From NCBI GenBank assembly GCA_029215795.1, contig JARDYH010000002.1:21879001-21943000 (forward strand): DNA of 64,000 nt. Reading direction: 5' to 3'. How positions within the stretch are numbered: position 1 is the stretch's first letter; each line of letters opens with the position of its first letter. Source of the DNA: Anniella stebbinsi. Its lineage: Eukaryota > Chordata > Lepidosauria > Squamata > Anniellidae. Positions 39,170-50,311 of this stretch are shown piece after piece. The position numbers and the translations under genes are program-made. Under the pieces are notes generated by a model that was not told where the DNA came from, searched no databases, and saw only the letters and a list, made by a program, of their open reading frames with translations.

Positions 39170-39425
39170 AGAGGGCTTTAAAGGGGGATGAGACAAGTTC
39201 ATGGAGACTAGAACTATTAACCATGATGGATAAATGGTACCTCCAAGTTCAGAGGCCATATGCCAATGGAAGCCAGTTGTTGGGAAACAACAAGAGAAGG
39301 CTCTTGCCTTTATGCCCTGCTTGTGGGCTTTCTGAAAGCATCTGGTTGGCGAGGAGAAGAAAGCTTGACTAGACAGACTCTAGATCTGATCCAGCAAGAG
39401 TCTTCTTACGTTCTCAAGTTCCAAA
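39170..39425 (+). mobile_element. CR1 LINE 3' end
   Basis: Plus-strand CCTGCTTGTGGGCTTTCTG, CATCTGGTTGGC and GATCTGATCCAGCAAGAGTC are the CR1 3'UTR. It ends at TCTTCTTACGTTCTCA. Confidence 0.75.
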
Positions 39426-39714
39426 TGAGTAGCCCTGCTAGTCTGTTTCAGCAGCAGCAGCAACAAAACTACCCTGAGAATTGTGATTAAACTGGAAAGT
39501 CAGGGTAACAACAACAAAAATAAAAAGCTATTTATTTTGCATGTTTTTTATCCTGCCTTTCCTCCAAGTAGGTTAAATTCGCAAGAACCCAGCAACATAG
39601 GTTAGGCTCAACATTTATGTCTATGGTCACACAGTAAGCCTCATGGCTGAGCAAGGATTTAAACCTGGATCTCCCCAATCCTAGTTCAATACATCACACT
39701 GAATCTGGAATAGC

Positions 39715-39830
39715 ACAAACCTGTACATTTTCACCAAGAAGTCTCACTGTGTTCAATGGGGCTGACTCCCAGGTAAGCATGCGTAAGATTGCAGCACACA
39801 TCTTTCAGGGTGCAATCCTATGCATCCAAA
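39715..39830. repeat. Short palindromic dispersed repeat (family H)
   Basis: GCACAAACCTGTACATT on one side and CAGGTAAGCATGCGTAAGAT TGCAG on the other, with an AATGGGGCTGACTCCC centre. Confidence 0.55.
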
Positions 39831-40031
39831 GTTTGCAATCCTTGCTGCTTAGAGTATCTTTTAAGTAGGCAGGATACAAATTGAATAAACAACAAAACAA
39901 CAACAACAACTCTTTTCAGGATGCATGTTTAGACAGAAAAGGTCTTGCAATTCGGGGATTCATAGGATTTAGTTGTTGTTGTCTAAACATACATAGGATT
40001 GCGCCCTCACAAACGTTATGTTCTTACTCAC

Positions 40032-40500
40032 GGGCAGCCTGTACGTCTGACTGACTTTATCTTTCCTACGCCTAAGGGCAAACTGCAAGTAGGAGGAGGG
40101 CCCACAAAACCCCCGGCTGGTTCCGAGAGCGCCCAGAAGCAGGGCGAGCAAAGGGCAAGAGGGCAGCTCCGTCACTTTCCGTCGCTGGGCTGTCGGGAAA
40201 GAAACTCGCCCTCAGCCGGCGCCACAATCCTGCCGCCCGCGCCCTTCCCCCGTCCCGGTGCTGAGAGAAAGAAGCCGCCAGCCAGCTTTGCTCGCCTGCC
40301 TGCCTGCTCCCACCCTCGGGAATGCCGGGTGGGTCTATCCGCGGCCGAAGAAGAACGAAACGTCTTTGGAAGGAGGGATGGGGAAGGAAGGAGGGACGGG
40401 CAAGCAAGCAAGCTAGTCTTCCGTCCCCTCCGAGGGCGTCCGCGGACCCACCGTGCGCGTAGGCTCTAGAGCCTCTTCCTCCTCCTCCTCAACCGTAATT
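40032..40500 (-). promoter_or_regulatory. CPLANE1: Predicted non-coding first exon of CPLANE1
   Basis: A strong donor GTGAGTAAG starts at 40031 on the minus strand, inside a CpG-rich block 4.5 kb upstream of the start-codon exon. This fits a non-coding first exon ending at 40032, as in other vertebrates. The 5' limit is not determinable from sequence; 40500 is a placeholder. A 156-codon plus-strand frame across this block is a base-composition artefact. Confidence 0.6.
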
Positions 40501-40760
40501 TTGTCCTGTGGCCCAACAGTTCCCAAGCTACCAGCCAGGGGCCGGGCGGGCGGTGAGACCAAAAAGCGCATGCGCGCGCCACGGTGACGGTTGTTTTAAC
40601 GGCAGAAAGCGGAGTCGAGGGAGAAGAGGCTTCCCCCACCCCCTCTTTCCAACTTCTCGCGTCATTTAATTCTCAACTCCCGCGAGTTCTTTTTCCCCGG
40701 GCCTGGTTCATCCTCCGAACACCCGCGCCGGAGTCTCGAGCATGCAGAAAGAGCCAGCGG
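40060..40760. promoter_or_regulatory. CpG-island promoter of CPLANE1 with an NRF1-type site
   Basis: CpG- and GC-rich, unlike the AT-rich flanks. The palindrome GCGCATGCGC at 40566-40575 matches the NRF1 consensus. No TATA box is evident. No divergent plus-strand gene was recognised. Confidence 0.75.
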
Positions 40761-41208
40761 AGGCTGGTGGCTCGGATTTCTGTGGAGCTGTGATTGTATT
40801 CTGGGGTTCAGTCAGAACCAGCCAGAACGCTAAAGGAGCTGTCCACGGTGCTGAGCCCCTATACCCAAATCAGGTTCAACCTATTGGGTGAAACAAAGGG
40901 AGAAACAGGTTCTCAAGATGCTGGTTTTAAAATTTATTCTTCCAAAGTTGAAGAGCCCGACGCGTTTCGCCCTATATCTTTATACGGCTTTCTTCAGGGA
41001 GTTGTAGGAAGGTATTTGCCATATAAAGATATAGGCCTAAACGCGTCGGGCTCTTCAACTTTGGAAAAATAAATAAAAAACCAACTTTTCTCCCCCTTTT
41101 TTGCTCAACATATTGGATAACTAGCTCCTTTAGAGTTCTGGCTGGTTCTGACTGAAACCCAGAATGAGCTTACAGCCCCACCGAAATAGGAGCCACCAGC
41201 CTCCACTG
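40755..41208. mobile_element. hAT-like palindromic element at the promoter edge (family E)
   Basis: Inverted termini of about 85 bp (CAGCGGAGGCTGGTGGCTC and CAGTGGAGGCTGGTGGCTC in reverse) enclose a second inner palindrome (AAGTTGAAGAGCCCGACGCG and its complement) at 40962-41067. Flanks GAAAGAGC and GAAACAAC agree at 6 of 8 positions, a possible old 8-bp duplication. Confidence 0.7.
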
Positions 41209-41299
41209 GAAACAACACAAAGTCTTGCGTGCCACTTTAGGTACTAAATACATATATTTGGGTGTACAAGAGTACCTAAAGCAGGTCTCCTCCCACATG

Positions 41300-41448
41300 T
41301 ACCTGCTGTGACCCATAGGTCATCTTCAGAGGCCCTCTTCCAGGAGCCCCTGCCAAAGAAAGCTCTGCAAGTGGGTATAATAGAAGAGGGCCTTTGCGGT
41401 GTTGGCATCCCACTTTTGGAATAGCTCCCGAAAGAGGTTCCCTAGCGC
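41300..41448 (+). mobile_element. L2-like RT C-terminus fragment
   Basis: Plus frame reads AFAVLASHFWNSSRKRFPSA, a mutated form of the L2 block AFSVAAPRLWNSL. Confidence 0.5.
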
Positions 41449-41830
41449 CTTATGAGGAGAGACTAAAATAACTAGTATGGTTAGCCTAGAGAAGATTGAG
41501 GGGAGACTTGATAGCACTCTTCAAACTCTTGAAAGGTTGTCACACAGAGGAGGGCTAGGATCTCTTCTCAATCATCCCAGAATGCAGGATGGAATAATGG
41601 GCTCAAGTTACAGGAAGCCAGATTCCGGCTGGACATCAAGAAATCTTCCTGTTAGAGCAGTACGACAATGGAACCAATGACCTAGGGAGGTTGTGGGCTC
41701 TCCCACTTTAGAGGCCTTCAAGAGGCAGCTGGACAACCATCTGTCAGGATTCCTGCATTGAGCAGGGGGTTGGACTAGATGGCCTTATAGGCTCCCTCCA
41801 ACTCTACTATTCTGTGATTCTATGATTATT
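41449..41830 (+). mobile_element. CR1 LINE 3' end
   Basis: Reads YEERLK.LVWLA.RRLRGDL and GGLGSLLNHPRMQDGI, then GGTTGGACTAGATGGCCTTA and the terminal octamer ATTCTATGATT. The full 3' end is present; stops make it inactive. Confidence 0.8.
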
Positions 41831-44270
41831 TTTTTGCACCAAAGACCTTTCATTTTCCCAAACATTTTAGATGACTTCTAGGTTATTATGGCTGTTTTAT
41901 TGATGCCTGTGCTGTTTATTGTTTTGCATTATATGTATTGTTTTAAATATGTGTATTGTATTTTATACTTTTAACGGTTGTATGCCATTTCAGTTTTTAA
42001 CTGCTTCCAATGTGCAGAGATAACATTAGTTATTGGGTGGATTAGAAATGTAATGAAATAAATAATAAAAAAAAATAAGCTTCCCTGGAATGCAGTTCTC
42101 TTCCTTACAGAACAATCCCATGCATGCCTGTTCAGAAGTCAAGACCATTGAGTGCAATGGGGCATAATCCAATTTCAGTGTGGATAGATTGCAGTAGTGG
42201 TGCAAGCTAGGTATAGACCTTGGGGCCAAAGTCCAGAGCCCCATAACCCAAGGGACTCTCCCTCAAATGACAATCTAGACAGTGGCAGGAGATCAGAGCA
42301 ACAGAAGCAAACTCCATAGTTAACTTAAAATGCACTTCACAGACTATTTTTGTTTTTAACAAGGTTGGCAAACATTCTAATATATCAGGAACGTAGAAGC
42401 AGTTGTATACCACTGAATGGAGGGAGGGGGCAGAAAGAGAAATGTTAGTTATGGTGCTTTGCAGTTGAGGTAATATTACCGCATAATCCCTGCGCATGTT
42501 TTAACTCACATCTTCTGCACTGTTCAAAGCACAATAAAGTTGTTTGTGACACTTTAAAAGACTTAATGGATTGTATCTAATGTTGGCATTCATTTCAATG
42601 GGTCTACTCTTAAGTAGGACTAACTGTATAGAACTCAACAGTTTTGATTATGGTGTACGTTTTTGTGTATTAAGAGTCTACTTTATGAAGCATCACTCTC
42701 AAAGTTGGCAGGTATATAATACACATTGGTAAAGAAAAAAAATGAGGCAGATGGAAGAATATACATAAATGAACACATAAAACTTTCAGTTTCACTTGGG
42801 TGATACCTTTATTCGGACTAAAATGTCACAAAAAATGTATCACAACCCAGCGATCGTTGGATTTTCCTGTCCCTTGCCATTGGACCAACACTGCTACCTG
42901 TATCTTTTTAAAGGTTTCAGTACAATTTTAAGCATGATTACTCAAAATTGAGCCATGTTTAATTCAATGATACTGATTCCCTAATATAATGCTTAGTAGG
43001 GTCAGCCCAAATTTTACTGCCTGAGACAAAGGACAAGAGGATGCTATCCCTCGCCCACTCTACAAAGAGAAGCAAACAACTGGACAGTTGTATTTTACTT
43101 CAACACTGTTGACGAGACACTGTCCTACAATGCACCCAAGGGCAGTGGGCTTGATTAGGAGTGCAGGATAGGACATGTGACATACCCAATTTCGTCCTCC
43201 AACATGATATAAACCAGGGGATGTGGTTGGAGGGGGAGAGGGCTGCCACTATTGCCCAAGGCAGTTGCCTCTTTCTTCCTAATGGAAGGACCAACCGTGA
43301 TGCTTAGGACAGTAGCACAAATTTACTTATATTTACACAGAGCAAGTCTCACTGATTTCAACCATTTTGATGGGCCTTATTTACAAGTATGTGCAGGACC
43401 ACAGACTCAGCAACAACCCCTCCCCCCTCATATTGCATTAAGGCAGGTTTCTCCAATGTGGGTTCATCCATATCAGCTCCAGTGACCATGGCCAATGTGA
43501 GAGAGCCAGGTTGGGAAAAGCTGTATTAAAACCTTAGTAAGTCTTCCCTCTTCAAACTCAAAAGCTATTTTGATTGGACAGTGCCAATTAAGAAGTGGTG
43601 CCAAAGGAAAATAAGGGATTTCTCCAAAATCTGCACTAACGGGCAGGTATAAAGTCACACCTGTTCAATCAGTAAGGAATTGTGTATCTGTAATATCTTG
43701 AAATCATAATTTCTAGTGACTTTGGGGTTATTGTTAAAACCTGTTTGCTTAAACCAGATTGTTCACTAATCAGATTCAACTGGTTTATATCGTGTTTGGA
43801 TGCAAAGACAAAGTTTTGTTGGCAAAGAACTGTAAATCGCTTTAGAAAGTATGGCACATGAGGGGAGGAAGGAGTGTGCAAGCCCAAGACTTGCTGCTAC
43901 TCATGTATGCAACAGTAAACTGTAGTTTGCTATTATATCTGTATGTGGTCAAAATATATGGAAGGGACAAACTGGCAGATTTGTCTAATGAACATGTTAT
44001 GTAGCTTGCCCAAAAGCCTATGGCTAAGAGTATAAGTCACTTATCCATTCCCTAATACTGCTTTCTGCTGAGGTGATCTCAACAACCAAAATGTATTCAG
44101 TCATTTCTCAGTGCAGCAGTAGTTCCATAAAAGGAACTGGAAAGGATGGTTATGGAACTAGAGAAGCCCACGTAGCCTCATCTCTCCATTAAATGGGGAA
44201 TATAAAGACACCGTGAAGTCTAGCATTGCTAATTTTATTTGGTACCAGGCACAGGCTTTCAACTAGAATT
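41831..44270. other. Intergenic region between CPLANE1 and NUP155
   Basis: Mostly unclassified, with family-H palindromes near 42110-42200, 42575-42630 and 42910-43000 and a degraded family-F piece near 43450. No exon, tRNA or other RNA gene seen. Confidence 0.45.
42110..42200. repeat. Short palindromic dispersed repeat (family H)
   Basis: ACAATCCCATGCATGCCTGT followed by AAGACCATTGAG and GGCATAATCC; degraded hairpin. Confidence 0.45.
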
Positions 44271-45270
44271 GTGTAGTATACAGCAGGGATGGACAACCCG
44301 TAGCTCTCAGCCTGCTGCAAGGGGATGAGTTCCCTCCATTCCTCCTCCCACACCAAAGGAGCATGGCTATGCTGGGGAAGAGGGTACATGGACTCTCTCC
44401 CTGCATGTCCCCTTCTCCAGTTCAATTGCACTTCTGAAACAGCTGTTTGGCAGGCTGTTGGGAGCCTGACTGAGCTGGGGAAGGGGCATGTGGGGAGAGT
44501 CAACCCTACTCACCTTCTTCTCCAGCGCAATAAATCCTGATTCAGTGGGAATTGCAGTTTCTCTGCCTCTAATAGAAGCAGAGCCACTGCAATCCTAATC
44601 AGGACACTGGCGGGAGTGGGGTGAAGGATGAGAAGTGGCTTAGCCTGCCTTTCTCTCAGCGACCCCATCACATGCTGTGTCCACGTCCCCCAATCCAAAC
44701 CAGGCATTGCAAGCAGCCCTCAAGGCTGAAAAAGTTGCCCGCTCTCAGTTTATAGCAGGGATGGGAAACTGCTGGCCCATGGAGGCTTTGGCTCTCTCTG
44801 TGGTCCATGCCTCTGAAGGCCACCAGGGGCTTGGGAAGGGAATCTCCCTATTGTCTTTGATCAATAATTGGAGGTAACAAAGAGTTGTTCCATGCTTAGC
44901 ATGCTGCTTGCATGCCCAGTCGGGGAGGTGCTAAGTGCTTCTCCTGCCCCAAGTCCTTGATAGAGGAGGTTACACAGGAGGAGAAACGACCTCTTACCTG
45001 GAACAAGGTGGCTTTGGTGGCCGTTGGCTTTCCCTGTGATCCTTCACCCCTTGCCTTTTCAGGAGTGCTTCACATGCACTGCACTAACTCCATTGAGGTG
45101 GACGCAGTGCTGCTGAGGCAGCCCTGGCTGAAGCATTCCTCCACCACTGCCTCAGCCCATGGACACTGCATGACTTTGGTGCATGTGAGCTTTCCCAGCT
45201 TGGAAGACAGTGTGGCCAAAGCAGCCCCAGCCAGGGATGGGATGACGTCAGGGGAGCGAGGCCTTTGACG
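44270..45270. repeat. GC-richer intergenic block, probable old DNA repeat
   Basis: Two related starts, AGCAGGGATGGACAACC (44281) and AGCAGGGATGGGAAACTG (44754), resemble the CAGGGGTGGGC ends of family F. Open frames up to 118 codons lack family resemblance. Confidence 0.35.
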
Positions 45271-45399
45271 TTATCCAGTGGCAGAGAGATTGGCTGGAGG
45301 TCATTGAGACTCCCAACCAGAAGTGTCTACTACTGGTTTACTATATAGACAACCATCAGCCACTTTTAGCATCAAGCACCTTGTGCAAATTCTATTTAA

Positions 45400-45708
45400 A
45401 AAGACTATTTTACAAATTATTTTAATTGCCATGGCAAGATTATACAAGACATCTTAATCTGTAGCATATAAAACTGGTTTGCTATTAGAAAAAAATGGCA
45501 GTAGTAAAAAACAAAACAAAAACTGTTTGCCATTTGTACATTTTGATACGTATAGTTAAGAAGATACAACGTAGAACTATAATAATTCAATCATTCATTG
45601 CAGCAGGAGCTTGATTGTTATCAAGTTTCTTTATAAGCATTTGCCTTTTCTGATTCCAGTGCACAGACTGTTCATTCCACTCCGGCAAATAATTAAGCAT
45701 CACTATAT
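45400..45708 (-). other. NUP155: NUP155 3'UTR with candidate poly(A) signal
   Basis: Sequence following the stop codon on the minus strand. The first plausible poly(A) signal is the variant ATTAAA at 45426-45421, followed by a T-rich stretch, so cleavage is expected near 45400. No AATAAA occurs earlier. Confidence 0.55.
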
Positions 45709-45847
45709 TCAATGAAGTCGCTCTAATTTAGCCTGTAGAGATTTAAAGTTCCCTGTGATGGTCTGAACAGCTAGTGTTGGACTTATGGACTGCAGTTCAA
45801 CAAGGTAACAGCTGACAGCATCCAAGCAAATATTTGTGAATCTCCGT
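45709..45847 (-). CDS. NUP155: NUP155 last exon (coding part)
   Basis: Encodes [20 protein letters not shown], then [18 protein letters not shown] and a TGA stop at 45711-45709. Acceptor TTTCTTTAG. Confidence 0.95.
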
Positions 45848-48800
45848 CTAAAGAAAGGAAGGAAGAAAATTAATTTGGTTTTTGGTTAGAAAATGGAGAT
45901 CTTAAACTATCCTCTTCCTAATTTCGAAACTATGTTCAGGGTCAGCAGACTTAATTGGCAAATAGGATGTCCGTTCTGAGCAACTGCTGTCAATGGAATC
46001 TTTTGTAAATTGCCCAGAGAGCTTCAGCTATGGGGCAGTACAGAAATGTTTAATAATAATAATAATAATAATTAATAATAATAATAATAATGGAAGACTT
46101 TTTTCCAAGCATAATTGCTGCACTTGTGTGTGTATGTGTGTGTGTATTTTCATGTATGTGTGAATGACCAGATGCGCATTATATGTTACTGTGAACAGAT
46201 TAACTGAAAACTTTTCCCCCTATTAATTTTATTTTGACATCAAAAGATTAGATACACCCAGAAATAAGCAAGAATGCTTATTTCGACAAATGCACTCTCC
46301 TTATCCCACCTTACAAAAAATAACCATTGCATTTCCAGCATATACAACATCTATTCGCAGTGACTGTATGTCCAGATTAAAGTTACCTTTCAAAGGCAAG
46401 CACTTTGTTTGGGTCTTGCACATATCCTGATAATAATACATGAATACATTCCAAAAGGTGCAAAGGCTTCTTCATTTTGCTCCAGTATGGGTCCTATAAA
46501 GGGGTGGGGTGGGGAATCACAAGAAGCTCAAAATGATTCATCAACTTGCAAGTGCATCCAGAACATTAGTGCATGAAATACTAAAAGTACTGCATTAGTT
46601 AATATTCTTATTATTACAAAGGAATGATTGAGGATGATTCTGGGCTAAATTTACTTATATGTCAGGCTTCATTATAAATTTCATAAGTTCTCAGCTAACA
46701 GAAACATTACACAGCATCCAAAATTCTCTCTCTGCCCACCACCCTTGCAAGCAGCATAAGACTCTTGATCAGTCCAGGAATCCACCCCAAACTCATATCC
46801 CGAGGAGCTACTTACTTGTGGAGGACATACCTTGACAGATCCAGCTCCACCCAACTTATAGCAAGTCCCTTTCTACCATATTGTGCTGCTACACAACATA
46901 CACAGACTATGTATAAGAAATTATAAACAGTCGCTTGTAGCACCTAAAAAACTGCCAGATTTATTCTGGCATAAACTTTGATGGACTATGGCCCATTTAG
47001 TCCATGAAAGTTTACGCCAGAATACATTTATTAATCTTTAAGGTGCTGCAAGAGTCTTTGTTGTTTTTGCAACAATAGACTAACACAGCTACCCCCTGAA
47101 AATGATGAAAAATTATGATTCTGAACATCACTGATCACTTTCAGCAACAGAACAGCTGAAAGAAGTTGTTGCAAAGTCAATGGGCTGTGTTTTATGAGGC
47201 AAAGAAACAAGAAAGAACTCCCAGGCCACAGCAATTCTTTATTTCAAGGAAGAAGCAAAAGATGACATTATATCCCTGAATCTTTATTTTCCTAAGAAAT
47301 TGTTCTGAACCTTTTCTGTAAACAAAATTTGGTGGTAGAGTCTCCTTTTTTTGCTCTTTATGTTACCTTCAAATTAAAATCTTCCAGATTTTAATCTGGT
47401 ACTGTGGAGGGAGATGAAACCATCCAGCATCTGCTGAAGACTCACCCTCTCTTTCTGGGGTTTGAGCCCCAACCCCAAGCAAGGGAAGAAAATGCTTCCC
47501 TGCTTTCCTCTCAGACAGGATATCTGAAGCTTCAGCAAGCTGGAGCTGGGTTGTCATGGTCAGTGCCAAGCCCCGGTTGAATGCTCCCCCATCCTACCTG
47601 CTTTCCTCCATCCCTATAGCTTAAACTATCCAGAGCCCAGAGGAAGGCCACATGAGACCTGTTGGTTGGTCTTCAAGTGGTTGATTCTGCTCTAATTTAA
47701 AAGAGACCCATTTCAGTGGAGCCACCACTTTTCTTTCTGGGATTGATTTTTAAAGAGATTGAGAGAGGCTGCCAGGGGGGGAAAAGGGAAGTGGGGGAGA
47801 AAGAGTAACCAGATATATCTATAAAAAGAACAATTTCTTTCATAGTTGTGTGGAACTATCTTACCCGTGCTTTGAATAGTTGATCATATACTTCAAGCAG
47901 CCTGGGCAATGGCACACCAATTTCTTGCATTGTATAAGTTACAAATCCCACGTCCCAGTTCAAACAGCAAACTTGCTGTTCTAGATACTGCACTAAAAAA
48001 TCTGAGGAAAAAATAACCAGGCAATGAGGTCTCAATTTTTGCTGCAAGATTTTAATAGCTACAGAGTTAAAGTTGCTGCTTTAACCTTTTTTCTTATAAG
48101 CATCTTTACTCAGTTGACCTTGTGAAAGATAACCTGCTGTGCCACAGGCATATGGGCGTAGTTGAAGGAAAAAATCCTGAAGAGAAAAAACTGAGGACTT
48201 TGCCCATGCAGTTTCCTTAAAACACAATAACTAGTCCTAATGTAAAACCAAAGAGCTTCTGCTGTTCCCAAGATGGTTCGAAAAGAAATGACTGGAAGAT
48301 GCTTGCCTCACTTCTATGAACCCGTTTAGATGACACACTAAGCCATGGTGGTTAAGCATTTTGAGCTAAACATTACACTATTCTTAACCATGGTGGCTAC
48401 ATAACCATGGTTTAAACACATTCACTAACCATTTGCTGCAAAAGGTTTAGTGGCCTAACCATGGTTTAGTGTGTTGTCACAACTCTTTAGCCAGGGTGAG
48501 GGGAAAATACCTGCGACCCTAGGTATAGTTCAAGAAGGTTCCCAAATGTGGTTCATGCAAGTGAAGCCATGAAGAAGACTGTCTATTTCCAAACCTTTAG
48601 GCATGGTTCAATGGCATGCATGGACATAGGCTTAAGATTCAAAGGAGCTTTTCTTTTCTTCCTCCCCATCTGTCCTTGGGGCACGTATGTACTGCATCAG
48701 GGGTGGGCAGAAAGTAGGTCTCCAGATGTTTTGGACTTCCAACTCCCCAGCATTCCTGTCCATGCCAGCAGGGACTTCTGGGAATTGAAGTCCAAGACAT

Positions 48801-50272
48801 CTGGAGACCCACCTTATGTCCACTCTTGCTCTAGATTGTGTGCACCTCCCAAATGCTCATCCCACTGTTCCTGTTCTCTATGTGGCCCCTGGCTACAGGT
48901 AAGCAAATCTATTCAGAGCAATTCAGATGTTGCTTTGAGCTTGTGTACATGCAAAAACTACTTAAGACTTATAGCTTTACATCATAATCTCGAACATTTC
49001 AGCCAATGAGGTTGTTGACAGCTAGAAAAACTCAGAATATTAATCCATATTTCCTATCTTGAGACCTCTCCAGGTTTGTTCCACCCTGTCCCAAGGCTTT
49101 AATAAATACTTACTATAGAGTTCCATAGTTCAGTATTTCCAGACTATGCCATCTGAAGATATTCAACAAGAGGTATTGGCATTGAACTAAGATGAGTTAT
49201 TAGCACTGAAATAAGGTAAGATAAGGGCTTTGGGTTTTTTCTATTTTTATTATCAGCTTTACTCTATATTATTTGATTTTACAGTACTTCCCAAACGTTT
49301 CTAATTTGAATTACATACCTAAAGGAAAATAGCGAGGTGTCCCAGCATAGATTTTTCCAAGCATTACCATCTTCAGGCTAAGAGCCTGCATCCTATCAGG
49401 AGCACTCAGAGTCACACTATCACTCAGTGCTGAAAGAGAAAAGATATACTATTTTAGAAATCTATTAAATACTTACATTTATATCATTTCTATTTTCTGT
49501 TCAATACACGGTAGAATACAGAGAAATATAGTCTTTACCATAACATGATCGAAAGTGGACCAACTTCAGAATAAAAAAATCCATCCTACAATAGCTATTC
49601 ATTTTTTAATTATATGTATTGTTAACACTTATGCTGGGGGAGATGCTTATTCCTCCAGTTGGATTGATGACCAACACAAGAATACACAATTTTGTGTAAT
49701 TGTATATTTCCAAGCATCTGTTTTACTAGCCTGACCTACCTTTTTCAATTATTTCTTGCCACAGGGTCTGCACTAAGATAGGGTCTGAATGACCAGCACA
49801 ATGTATAATCGCAAGCTTGCACTCAGAGAGTTTGAATGGGTCTGCAAATTCCCCATAAAGCTGTAGTTTGAAAACAAACAGTTTGATTATTCATATACAA
49901 CAAATAAAGGCTGAAATAAAAATGGATTAATTGGCAACTTACACTAACAAAGTCATGAAAATACCGAATAACGTATTTCTCTATCCCAAATAACCAAAAG
50001 AGCTTTTATAGAAAGCTTACTGAAGCTTTCAGCAAGAGTGCTCCACAAAAGAAATTGTGTAATGTATAAACAGATCCTTTTTTTTTCATTCAGCACTTAA
50101 AAGGAATAATTGTGATTGTTAAAGACAGCACACAACAGCATAATATATAAGAATAAAAATGATACACTAACAAGAGTATTTTTTTTCTTGATTAAATGAA
50201 AAAATGCTTGGGAGACACATTATTTATCCCATATAGTGAAGCCCAGCTATTATTATTATTATTATTATCATT

Positions 50273-50311
<39 letters not shown>

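Noticed and set aside
39999..40469. 156-codon plus-strand frame and minus-strand frames in the CPLANE1 promoter block
   Set aside because: CpG-island composition artefact; no family resemblance, and the region fits a promoter and non-coding exon.
40060..40760. Divergent gene sharing the CPLANE1 CpG island on the plus strand
   Set aside because: No plus-strand exon with family resemblance was found from 40.1 to 45.4 kb.
44912..45268. 118-codon plus-strand frame near the NUP155 3' end
   Set aside because: Lies in a GC-richer block with DNA-repeat-like starts; no conserved domain and no evidence of a gene.
48548..49009. 153-codon plus-strand frame
   Set aside because: Crosses a family F hairpin repeat; no domain or conserved pattern; no splice context suggesting an exon.
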